From Nitrobacter sp963807355 (GTDB lineage: Bacteria > Pseudomonadota > Alphaproteobacteria > Rhizobiales > Xanthobacteraceae): 64,000 nt of DNA. The translations under genes and the position numbers were made by a program. Position 1 is the first letter of the stretch, and every line of letters begins with the position of its first letter. The notes under the pieces are model-generated. The model saw only the letters and a program-made list of their open reading frames with translations. It made no database searches and was not told the origin of the DNA. Positions 38,859-46,548 of the stretch are shown piece after piece. Where the stretch lies: positions 1 through 64,000 of the forward strand of contig CAWEBX010000022.1 of NCBI GenBank assembly GCA_963807355.1, written 5' to 3'.

Positions 38859-39536
38859 TCATCCCTGATTTCGTTCGAACGCAAGGATCAGATTATTGGC
38901 GGGCATTTCGGTGATGTCCGTCAGCGTCAGGCCATTTTGCTGCGCCAGCGCCGCCACCTCGTCGACGTCGCGCACGCCCCACTCTGGATTGTTATTGCGA
39001 AGGCTGGCATCGAACGCTTCGTTGCTCGGCGCGGTGTGCCGCCCGTCTCGCTTGAACGGTCCATAGAGAAACAGCCGCCCATCAGGACGCAGACAGTGAG
39101 AGGCGCCCGCGATCAGGCCCTCGGCGACGCGCCACGGCGCGATATGGATCACATTGGCGCAGAACACTGCGAGCAGCGCGCCCGCGCCGTGGCCATCGCT
39201 CATTTCCGCCAACTGGCATGGATTCGATAGGTCGATCCGCTGGGGCGGCCGCACATTGGCTAGGTTCTCGTTAGCGGTCCACGCTGCGATGCTCCGGAGA
39301 TGATGATCGTTAAGATCGGTCGGCCACCAGGTAATGCCGGGCGAGTGCCGCGCGAAGAAAACGACATGCTGCCCGGTGCCGCTGCCGGCCTCGAGCACGT
39401 CGCCTGTCTTGCCGCGCAGGAATTTTTCGAGAACCGTCCAGATCGCGACATGGTTGCGGTGAAACGCTGCCGCGTCGAGCCGTTCATCGGAGGCTCCACG
39501 CCGGCTGTCGTTGCGGAATTCACCGTAGTCGGGCAT
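38859..39536 (-). CDS. DUF938 family SAM-dependent methyltransferase-like protein
   Basis: This is a 225-residue cytoplasmic protein. The SAM-binding motif I reads VLEAGSGTGQHVVFFARH. It is followed by TWWPTDLNDHHLRSIAAW and the family block ALLAVFCANVIHIAPWRVAE, with LFLYGPFKRDGRHTAPSNEA further on. These fit the DUF938 group. It is convergent with the binding-protein gene. Substrate is unknown. Confidence 0.85.
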   Translation of the reverse strand: MPDYGEFRNDSRRGASDERLDAAAFHRNHVAIWTVLEKFLRGKTGDVLEAGSGTGQHVVFFARHSPGITWWPTDLNDHHLRSIAAWTANENLANVRPPQRIDLSNPCQLAEMSDGHGAGALLAVFCANVIHIAPWRVAEGLIAGASHCLRPDGRLFLYGPFKRDGRHTAPSNEAFDASLRNNNPEWGVRDVDEVAALAQQNGLTLTDITEMPANNLILAFERNQG

Positions 39537-40078
39537 GGGCGGATACCTTTCATTCCGAGGGATCCTGCAGGATTGCTGGTCCGGGCATCATTCCAGCTTG
39601 CCAGTCATCCAGTATAACGCCGACGGAATTGTCGATGCACTGAGCGATCCAGATCTCACATGCGGGCCGTAAAGACGGAGATCAAGTCGGGGATTATGCC
39701 GAAACTACTCGGCCCCGTTCCGCTGTAATTTGGCAGGCTTGCCTGCACGGCGGTTCGCGCAAGCTGGTTTTTCGCAAAGGTTGGTCGGTGACTGTGCGAG
39801 ATGCCGGCAGGGCCGATGCCATCACTCGCACGCGGGCGGTATGGATGTCGCTCTCGAGCTGGTTGGCTCAGAGTGGCGCGACGCCGTCATCAATGCCGGA
39901 CCGATTGCAGAAATTGCTCAACCTTGAGCTTGCCAAAGGCAATGTGCGCGACGTACGCTACTGTTACCGGTGTTCTCCGTGCTGCTCGAGCCTGATCCCG
40001 CGAGGATTTGTTCGAGAACACGCAGGCGCCGACACAGCGACCGTGCCCAGAAGATCGCGACGGCTACAGGAGGTATCT
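39537..40078. other. Interval without a supported gene before the DsrE-like gene
   Basis: Several overlapping plus-strand frames cross this stretch but have no start with a ribosome site and no recognisable domain. One runs in frame into the DsrE-like gene, whose own AGGAGG and signal peptide show that it starts at 40079. Confidence 0.45.
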
Positions 40079-40531
40079 ATGCGCCGATTTATGCGTCCTA
40101 TCATCGCCGCAGCAGGGCTGTTGATCGCATTCACCTCGCATGGTTTCGCCGCCGAGCCGCAGCATCGCCTTGTGATCCAGGTCGACCAGAACGATCGGCG
40201 CACCATGGACTTCGCGCTGAACAACGTCACAGACGTGATCGAGCACTATCGCGGACTGGACCAGACGGTGGCCGTCGAAATCATGGCGTGCGGCCCGGGT
40301 CTCCACATGCTGCGCATAGATACGTCGCCTGTGAAGGAGCGGATCAAGCAGATCCGGGAAACGGCATCCCCCAGCAGGATCCAGTTCTCGGCCTGCAACA
40401 ACACCAAGCAGAGTATGGAGAAGAAGGAAGGCCATCTGCTTGAGATGCTGCCCGGAACAACGATTGTGCCCTTGGGCGTGGTGCGGCTATTGGAGTTGCA
40501 GGAACAGGGCTGGAGCTATGTGCGGCCGTGA
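40079..40531 (+). CDS. Exported DsrE/F-like protein
   Basis: AGGAGG stands six bases before ATG 40079. A signal peptide (MRPIIAAAGLLIAFTSHGFA) is followed by a DsrE-like fold: HRLVIQVDQNDRRTMDFALN, VAVEIMACGPGLHML and SRIQFSACNNTKQSMEKKEG with the Cys typical of the family, ending GVVRLLELQEQGWSYVRP. DsrE/F proteins carry or relay sulfur. The neighbour is a persulfide dioxygenase-rhodanese fusion, so a role in sulfane-sulfur handling is inferred. About 150 residues, intact. Confidence 0.85.
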   Translation: MRRFMRPIIAAAGLLIAFTSHGFAAEPQHRLVIQVDQNDRRTMDFALNNVTDVIEHYRGLDQTVAVEIMACGPGLHMLRIDTSPVKERIKQIRETASPSRIQFSACNNTKQSMEKKEGHLLEMLPGTTIVPLGVVRLLELQEQGWSYVRP

Positions 40532-40800
40532 TCAACGGCTGACGGCGACGCTCTGAAGCACCGCATTCGCGGCTGTTGTTGATCGCTTCGGCCTGCTGAG
40601 GGTGCTGCGTAACCGTTATGCCCGCCGCCGCGCTGTGATCGAAACCAGTTGACTCCGTGGCGATAGAGGCCAGCGCCAGAGCGGTGGTGGAGTGATTAGC
40701 GAGCTGGACTTGTGACCGGTTGCAATCGCCCGCCGGCAGCATAAATTTGCTGGAATACCTCACGGTAAGAAAATCTGCACAGGAGGAGGGTCGTACGATA

Positions 40801-41841
40801 ATGATCTTTCGCCAGTTGTTCGACAGCGTTTCCGGCACCTACAGCTACCTGATGGCGAGCCGTGCTGGCGGCGAGGCGTTGATTCTCGATCCGGTGCTGG
40901 AAAAGGTCGACCGTTACTGCCAGTTGCTGCGCGAGCTCGATCTCAAGCTTGTGAAGGCCATCGACACGCATCTTCATGCCGATCATGTCACCGGACTAGG
41001 TGAGCTGCGTGATCGCACCCAATGCGTCACTGTGATGGGCGAGCAGACCAAAGCCGACGTGGTTTCGATGCGCGTCAGCGACGGTGATAAGATCAAGATC
41101 GAGGGCATCGGCCTCGACGTGATGTACACGCCGGGCCACACCGACGATTCCTACAGTTACCTGATGGGCGATCGTGTCTTCACCGGCGACACGTTGCTGA
41201 TCCGAGGCACCGGCCGCACCGATTTCCAGAACGGCAGTGCGCGTGCGCAATACGATTCGATCTTCAACCGGCTCCTGAAGCTGCCCGACGAAACCATGGT
41301 GTTTCCCGCGCACGACTACAAGGGCGATACGGTCTCCACCATCGGAGAGGAGAGGCGCTACAATCCGCGGCTTCAGGTGCGCTCGATAGACGAATATATT
41401 GAACTGATGAACAATCTGAAATTGCCGAATCCGAAGCTGATGGACGTGGTGATTCCCACCAACATGCATGTCGGCCTCAGGCAGGACGATCTGGCGAAGC
41501 AGGGACTGGCGCTGACGCCGCGCGAGGCGATTGCCCGGCTCGGTCTGCCCGATATCCTGCTGGTCGATCTTCGCGAAGCCCATGAGCGCGCCAAACACGG
41601 CACACTGACCGGCGCGCTGCATGCGCCCTATCCTGATATCGCCGACAGCCTAAAACCAGGCGGAATGCTGCGCGAGGTAGCCGCCGCGACCGGGCGCCGC
41701 ATCGTGTTCTTCTGTGCCTTCGGCGAGCGTTCAGCCATGGCCGTTACCGCGGCGAAGGACGCCGGCCTGACCAACGCGGTGCATATCGAGGGCGGGATCG
41801 ATGCCTGGAAGAAAGCCGGCGGACCGGTGGTCGCGGGCTGA
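40801..41841 (+). CDS. MBL-fold persulfide dioxygenase fused to a rhodanese domain
   Basis: Residues 1-235 form an ETHE1-like metallo-beta-lactamase domain with iron-binding THLHADHVTGLGE, YTPGHTDDSYSYL, DRVFTGDTLLIRGTGRTDFQ and FPAHDYKG. Residues 250-346 are a rhodanese domain with active-site loop FFCAFGERSAMAVTAA. The fusion lets one protein move sulfane sulfur and oxidise glutathione persulfide to sulfite. ATG 40801 has GGAGGAGGG upstream. The gene is intact and lies 270 bases after the DsrE-like gene on the same strand. Confidence 0.92.
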   Translation: MIFRQLFDSVSGTYSYLMASRAGGEALILDPVLEKVDRYCQLLRELDLKLVKAIDTHLHADHVTGLGELRDRTQCVTVMGEQTKADVVSMRVSDGDKIKIEGIGLDVMYTPGHTDDSYSYLMGDRVFTGDTLLIRGTGRTDFQNGSARAQYDSIFNRLLKLPDETMVFPAHDYKGDTVSTIGEERRYNPRLQVRSIDEYIELMNNLKLPNPKLMDVVIPTNMHVGLRQDDLAKQGLALTPREAIARLGLPDILLVDLREAHERAKHGTLTGALHAPYPDIADSLKPGGMLREVAAATGRRIVFFCAFGERSAMAVTAAKDAGLTNAVHIEGGIDAWKKAGGPVVAG

Positions 41842-41949
41842 CCGGTCACGGTGGGCGTGCGCACAAGGCCATGACGACCGTTGACCGTCCAAATTCCTCA
41901 GCAAGGAAGGTCATCGCCCGTGTCGAACAGTCGACGACTGTCACAGCGC

Positions 41950-42565
41950 TTATTCGGCCTCTATTGCTTTCTGAAGGTCCGAGCAGGCGTCGTCCGCAGC
42001 GCGATTGAGAATGAAGATGCTGTCTGCCGGTCCGAAAGCAATGTACTCGCCCGGCCCCTCCGTTACCCGCGCCTCTGTTCGCATGTTGATGTCGTCATCG
42101 ATGTAGACCTTCAGTCCGTTGTCGATGGTTTCAATCATGAAGATGCCGCCTTCTGCATCGAGAATTCTCGCCAGTCATGTGGCAAGCGATGCCGTCCGCA
42201 TGTGGATAGCCTGAGACGATGGCGTGCTCGTCGGCGCGGTTCGCTTGCTGGTCAAACGCGCATTGCCCGATAGCCCGCCACGGACGGGCGTCGTTACGCC
42301 GCATGATTTCCAGCCGGGCGAATGTTTGGAGCGGAGTGTCAACACTGTCGGGATAAGTTTCGCGCCGCAGCGCGAACCGCATGGACGTCGTCTTCTGAGT
42401 CGGTTTTTTTGCCAGATGAGCAGCATCGTAACTGCGGGTGAAGCAGGCCTGAGAGCCGGCTGCGTCGTCAATAAGATCGGGCGCGGCGTGGACGTCAGGG
42501 GCCGCAACCAAAATGGCGATTAAAACGAAAAGTGCTTGTTTCTCCACGCTCGTCTGCATTTTCAT
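41950..42565 (-). pseudogene. Exported hypothetical protein, one frameshift
   Basis: The N-terminus has a signal peptide (ALFVLIAILVAAPDVHAAP) followed by FTRSYDAAHLAKKPTQKTTS and RFALRRETYPDSVDTPLQTF. The frame ends prematurely near 42131. After a shift around 42165 the other frame continues as ARILDAEGGIFMIETIDNGL and GPGEYIAFGPADSIFILNR, ending at 41950. The joined length is about 204 residues. I do not recognise the family. It is the only broken gene in the otherwise clean 37-53 kb stretch. Confidence 0.55.
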
Positions 42566-42633
42566 CCCTGCTTACCAACTCCATTCAGGGGACGGAATAT
42601 AACGAAGAGAAGTTAGCGGGGCAGCCGTTATTT

Positions 42634-42730
42634 ATAGCGCTTCGAGCGAAGACCGGTTCGCGTGAAGAAAACATGTCAGATCAAAATCATGAGCCCCGCT
42701 TCTGATTCCGTCAGAGCGAAAGCCCTAATA
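42634..42730. repeat. Intergenic repeat, copy 1
   Basis: The core TATAGCGCTTCGAGCGAAG, then ACCGGTTCGCGTGAAGAAAA and a GCTTCTGATTCCGTCAGA hairpin, are shared in order with the copy at 43824. I associate this pattern with a dispersed intergenic element common in Bradyrhizobium-type genomes. It lies between the exported hypothetical gene and marR. Confidence 0.6.
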
Positions 42731-42761
42731 GAAAGTGGTTCTAGCTAGAATGTCTTTTGCG

Positions 42762-43232
42762 TCAGCCGGCGACACTGCCGCGATTGTCAAACGTCGACAA
42801 AGTGTTGAGTTCGGTGCGCAGACGATCCGGGTCTGAGAGCTCTTTTTCGATTTCCGCATGAAGATGTCGCCAGATCGGCACCGCCACGGCCAGAACGGCC
42901 CGGCCATTAGGCGTCAGCTGCAACAGTCGGGCACGCCCGTCCTTTGGGTCGGCCATTGTTTTGACAAGACGCCGGCGCTCCAGCGGCTTGAGATTGGCAG
43001 TCAAGGTTGTCCTGTCCATCGCCAGCAGCGCCGCTACGCTGCTGAGGTTCGGTGGCTGCGGCCGGTTGAGCGACATGAGCAGGGAGAACTGTCCGCTGGT
43101 GAGGCCAGCCGGCTTCAACACGATATCGAAGCGGCGTGCGATCGCTCGCGCTGCCATTTGGGCATGGAGGCATAAGCAGGTGTCGCGCACCAGAATCGTG
43201 GTTTCAAAAGCAGGATCCGAAAGCGTACGCAT
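42762..43232 (-). CDS. MarR-family transcription regulator
   Basis: The 156-residue winged-helix regulator reads LTSGQFSLLMSLNRPQPPNL, SSVAALLAMDRTTLTANLKP (recognition helix) and LERRRLVKTMADPKDGRARL (wing with DxRxR). It is divergent from the VOC gene at 43368. A perfect 12-base palindrome lies 30 bases upstream of its start, a likely operator for autorepression. The effector is unknown. Confidence 0.9.
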   Translation of the reverse strand: MRTLSDPAFETTILVRDTCLCLHAQMAARAIARRFDIVLKPAGLTSGQFSLLMSLNRPQPPNLSSVAALLAMDRTTLTANLKPLERRRLVKTMADPKDGRARLLQLTPNGRAVLAVAVPIWRHLHAEIEKELSDPDRLRTELNTLSTFDNRGSVAG

Positions 43233-43261
43233 CAGGGAGCTTGACTCCGCGGCTACATTAC

Positions 43262-43273
43262 GTTGATATCAAC
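43262..43273. promoter_or_regulatory. Palindrome GTTGATATCAAC, probable MarR operator
   Basis: This perfect inverted repeat lies in the 135-base divergent region between marR (start 43232) and the VOC gene (start 43368), where a MarR dimer site would be expected. It does not fit the FixK box spacing. Confidence 0.5.
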
Positions 43274-43367
43274 TTATGTAGGAGGTCGTCAATCGGCGTC
43301 GGCGGCGTGTCCTGGCAGCTCAATCTTTCGTATTGCGAGTCAACACCCCTGTCAGAAAGGAGCCAAC

Positions 43368-43814
43368 ATGAAGATCGTGACCAGCCTCAGCTTCCGGGGC
43401 CAGTGCCGCGAGGCATTCGAGTTCTACGCCAAAGTCCTCGGCGGGACGATCAAGGCGGCCATACCCTATGGCGATGCGCCTCCGGGCATGCCGATCACGG
43501 ACGAGAAGTACAAGACCTGGCTGATGCATTGCTGGCTCGATGTCGGCGATCAGGCGCTGATGGGCGCCGATATGGACGTCGGATGGGCATCCAACATCGA
43601 CAAACCTAAGAACGGCTTCGACGTTACTCTGCACACAAATGACATGGCCGAGGCCCGGCGCTGGTTCGATCATCTCTCTGAAGGTGGCAAAGCAGGCATG
43701 CCGTTTGGCGAAACCTTCTGGTCGCCCGGCTTCGGCACGCTGACCGACAAGTTCGGTATCCCCTGGATGATCAACGTCATTCCATCGGCTGACTGGAAAC
43801 CGCCGCAAGGCTGA
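43368..43814 (+). CDS. VOC-family (PhnB-like glyoxalase fold) protein
   Basis: The 148-residue protein has the VOC fold: SLSFRGQCREAFEFYAKVLG at the start, TDEKYKTWLMHCWLDVGDQA, GFDVTLHTNDMAEARRWFDH and FGTLTDKFGIPWMINV at the end. This is the PhnB-like subgroup of uncertain function. AAAGGAG precedes ATG 43368. Divergent arrangement with MarR suggests MarR-controlled expression. Confidence 0.9.
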   Translation: MKIVTSLSFRGQCREAFEFYAKVLGGTIKAAIPYGDAPPGMPITDEKYKTWLMHCWLDVGDQALMGADMDVGWASNIDKPKNGFDVTLHTNDMAEARRWFDHLSEGGKAGMPFGETFWSPGFGTLTDKFGIPWMINVIPSADWKPPQG

Positions 43815-43823
43815 TCGCGTTCC

Positions 43824-43947
43824 TATAGCGTTTTCGAGCGAAGCATGTTCTCGGGCTTGAGCCGAGGATAGGTACCGGTTCGCGTAGAGAAACGCGTCAA
43901 ACAAATCATGGAGCACCGCGTCTGATTCCATCAGAAGCGGGGTTCTA
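43824..43947. repeat. Intergenic repeat, copy 2
   Basis: This copy has TATAGCGTTTTCGAGCGAAG, GGTACCGGTTCGCGTAGAGA and TCTGATTCCATCAGAAGCGG, matching the copy at 42634 in order. It carries about 28 extra bases in the middle (near 43845-43872). The two copies flank marR and the VOC gene. Confidence 0.6.
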
Positions 43948-44059
43948 AACACCAGCAATAAAAAACAGGCGGCTGTCGGCTTCGGCCGTGCTGATGCGTC
44001 CTTGGGACGTCGGGCAGGCTGCCCGAATGACCACGGGGTAGGGGCGTCGGGCAAGGACC

Positions 44060-45265
44060 ATGAATCATTACTATCGTTGGGTGATCGTTGCGGCGGGTGG
44101 CCTCTTGGGCTGCGTCGCAATCGGCGCCATGTTCTCGTTGCCTGTCTTCCTGCGGCCGATGTCGCAGGAGACCGGCTGGTCCGTCACCGGCATCTCCACG
44201 GCGATGACGATCGGTTTCCTCGCCATGGCGGCAGCCAGCATGGTGTGGGGCAACCTCTCCGATCGGTTCGGCCCACGCCCGGTGGTGCTCACGGGGGCGG
44301 TCGCGCTGGCGGCGAGCCTGGCGCTTGCCAGCCGGGCGGAATCGCTGATCGCGTTTCAATTTCAATTTGGTCTTTTGATCGGTGCGTCAACCGCCGCCAT
44401 CCTCGCGCCGATGATGGCCTGCGTGACCGGTTGGTTCGATACGCAGCGCGGTCTTGCCGTCTCGCTGGTCTCCGCAGGCATGGGCATGGCGCCGATGACC
44501 ATGGCGCCGCTTGCAGCCTGGCTGATCACGATCCACGACTGGCGGACATCGATGCTGATCATCGCCGCTCTCACCGCAGCGCTGATGATTCCCGCCGCAC
44601 TGCTCGTGCGTCGGCCACCGGCGTTGGAAGGCGGAGCGGCCGGGATGACGATGAGCGACCCGCAATCGGACATGACCGTCCGGCAAGCGGTGAGTTCACC
44701 GCAATTCATCGTTTTGATGCTGGCGAATTTCTTCTGCTGCGCCACCCATTCCGGCCCGATCTCTCACACGGTGAGCTATGCAGTGACCTGCGGCATACCG
44801 ATGATCGCTGCGGTGTCGATCTACAGCATCGAGGGGTTGGCCGGCATGTTCGGTCGCGTCGGGTTCGGCCTTACGGGAGACCGGTTCGGCGCGCAACGCG
44901 TTCTGGTGATCGGACTGATGGCGCAGGCCTTCGGCGTGCTCGCCTATGCCTTCGTCAATCAGCTCGGCAGCTTCTACGCCGTGGCGGTGGTGGTCGGCTT
45001 CCTTTACGCCGGAACGATGCCGCTCTATGCCGTGATCATCCGGGAGAATTTCTCGTTGAAGATGATGGGCACGATCATCGGCGGCACCGCGATGGCCGGT
45101 AGCCTTGGCATGTCGACCGGCCCGCTGCTGGGCGGGCTGATCTACGACCATTTCGGCAGCTACGCGCTGATGTATGTCGGCTCGTGGGGCATGGGGCTGA
45201 TGGCCATGCTGATCCTGATGAGCTTTCGGCCGTTCCCGAGGAGGGAGGCCATGGCGGCGGCTTAA
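44060..45265 (+). CDS. MFS transporter (monocarboxylate/oxalate-formate-like)
   Basis: This 401-residue permease has twelve predicted helices. The start MNHYYRWVIVAAGGLLGCVA and FSLPVFLRPMSQETGWSVTG match the OFA/MCT branch of MFS. The loop 2-3 motif reads GNLSDRFGPRPVVLTGA and its second-half equivalent GFGLTGDRFGAQRVLVIGL. The substrate is probably a small organic anion, which is an inference. The gene is intact and convergent with nrdB. Confidence 0.88.
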   Translation: MNHYYRWVIVAAGGLLGCVAIGAMFSLPVFLRPMSQETGWSVTGISTAMTIGFLAMAAASMVWGNLSDRFGPRPVVLTGAVALAASLALASRAESLIAFQFQFGLLIGASTAAILAPMMACVTGWFDTQRGLAVSLVSAGMGMAPMTMAPLAAWLITIHDWRTSMLIIAALTAALMIPAALLVRRPPALEGGAAGMTMSDPQSDMTVRQAVSSPQFIVLMLANFFCCATHSGPISHTVSYAVTCGIPMIAAVSIYSIEGLAGMFGRVGFGLTGDRFGAQRVLVIGLMAQAFGVLAYAFVNQLGSFYAVAVVVGFLYAGTMPLYAVIIRENFSLKMMGTIIGGTAMAGSLGMSTGPLLGGLIYDHFGSYALMYVGSWGMGLMAMLILMSFRPFPRREAMAAA

Positions 45266-45313
45266 GCTAGGCGCGGTGCTTCCGGTTCATCCGGTCGGCA
45301 TTCTGCGGTCCTG

Positions 45314-46489
45314 TTAATCCCACGCAAGTGCGCCGCCATTCTGGTATTCGATGACGCGGGTCTCAAAAAAGTTTTTCTCCTTCTTGAGATCCATCGCCTC
45401 GCTCATCCACGGAAAGGGATTGTCGGCCTCGGGAAACACCGGCGCGAGCCCAAGCTGAGCGCATCGCCGGTTGGCGATGACGTGCATGTAGGTCTCGCAC
45501 AGCGCGGCATTCAGGCCAAGGAACCCGCGTGGCATGGTGTCCCGCCCATACGCGGCTTCGAGCTCGGCGGCATTCTTCAGCATGGCGCGCACCTCTTCCT
45601 GGAAATGCTTGCTCCAGAGATGCGGGTTCTCGATTTTGATCTGGTTGATGATGTCGATGCCGAAGTTCAGGTGGATCGACTCGTCGCGCAGGATGTATTG
45701 ATACTGCTCGGCGATGCCCACCATCTTGTTGCGTCGGCCGAGCGAGAGGATCTGCACGAAGCCCGTATAGAACCACATCCCTTCGAACACGACGTAGAAC
45801 GCGACGAGGTCGCGCAGGAACGCCTGATCCGCTTCCGGCGTGCCGGTCTTGAAGCCGGAGTCGTCGAGATGCTGCGTATGTTTGAGCGCCCAGGCCGCCT
45901 TGTCGGTGATAGAGGGCACCTCGCGATACATGTTGAACAATTCGCCCTCGTCGAGACCAAGGCTTTCGACGATGTACTGGAATGTGTGAGTGTGGACGGC
46001 TTCCTCGAACGCTTGACGAAGAAGATATTGCCGGCATTCGGGATTGGTGAGGTGGCGGTAGATCGCCAGAACGATGTTGTTAGCGACCAGCGACTCCGAC
46101 GCCGCGAAGAAGCCCAGGTTGCGCTTGATCATGCGCCGCTCGTCATCGGTGAGGCCGTCCTTCGATTTCCACAACGCGATGTCGGCCTGCATCGACACTT
46201 CGGTCGGCATCCAGTGGTTGTTGCAGCCGGAGAGATACTTCTCCCAAGCCCAACGGTACTTGAGCGGCAGGAGCTGGTTGACGTCGGCGCGGGCGTTGAT
46301 CATCCGCTTGTCGTCGACGCGCACCCGCGCAGCGCCGCGATCGATTTCGCCGAGACCGGTGGCATCGACGCGGGTGTCGGTCATTGTCACGCAAGGCGAT
46401 GAATCAGACGCCACGTCATTAAGCGCGAGCGTCTGCGGCGGAGCGGATCGTGCCGGTGCGGAAGAAGATGTGTCGGACCAATCGAGCAT
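45314..46489 (-). CDS. nrdB: Ribonucleotide reductase small subunit, class Ic-like (Phe in place of radical Tyr)
   Basis: This dimetal subunit generates the oxidant for NrdA. ATG 46489 has AGGAAC upstream and gives about 391 residues. Metal ligands by alignment with known R2 proteins are Glu132 (AASESLVANN), Glu163 and His166 (EEAVHTHTF), Glu236 (FEGMWF), Glu270 and His273 (RDESIHLNF). The tyrosyl-radical position (E. coli Y122) is Phe170, and the first ligand is Glu rather than Asp. Both are the pattern of Chlamydia class Ic R2, which uses a Mn/Fe cofactor. It lies 60 bases after nrdA and shares the upstream B12 riboswitch. Confidence 0.93.
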   Translation of the reverse strand: MLDWSDTSSSAPARSAPPQTLALNDVASDSSPCVTMTDTRVDATGLGEIDRGAARVRVDDKRMINARADVNQLLPLKYRWAWEKYLSGCNNHWMPTEVSMQADIALWKSKDGLTDDERRMIKRNLGFFAASESLVANNIVLAIYRHLTNPECRQYLLRQAFEEAVHTHTFQYIVESLGLDEGELFNMYREVPSITDKAAWALKHTQHLDDSGFKTGTPEADQAFLRDLVAFYVVFEGMWFYTGFVQILSLGRRNKMVGIAEQYQYILRDESIHLNFGIDIINQIKIENPHLWSKHFQEEVRAMLKNAAELEAAYGRDTMPRGFLGLNAALCETYMHVIANRRCAQLGLAPVFPEADNPFPWMSEAMDLKKEKNFFETRVIEYQNGGALAWD

Positions 46490-46548
46490 GGGGGTGTTCC
46501 TGATTGTTTCTTCTTTGTGCAAGCGACGCGCACGAGCACGAAATGAGG

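Noticed and set aside
45482..46402. A 306-codon plus-strand frame opposite nrdB
   Set aside because: It is antisense to a well-conserved gene and shows no domain.
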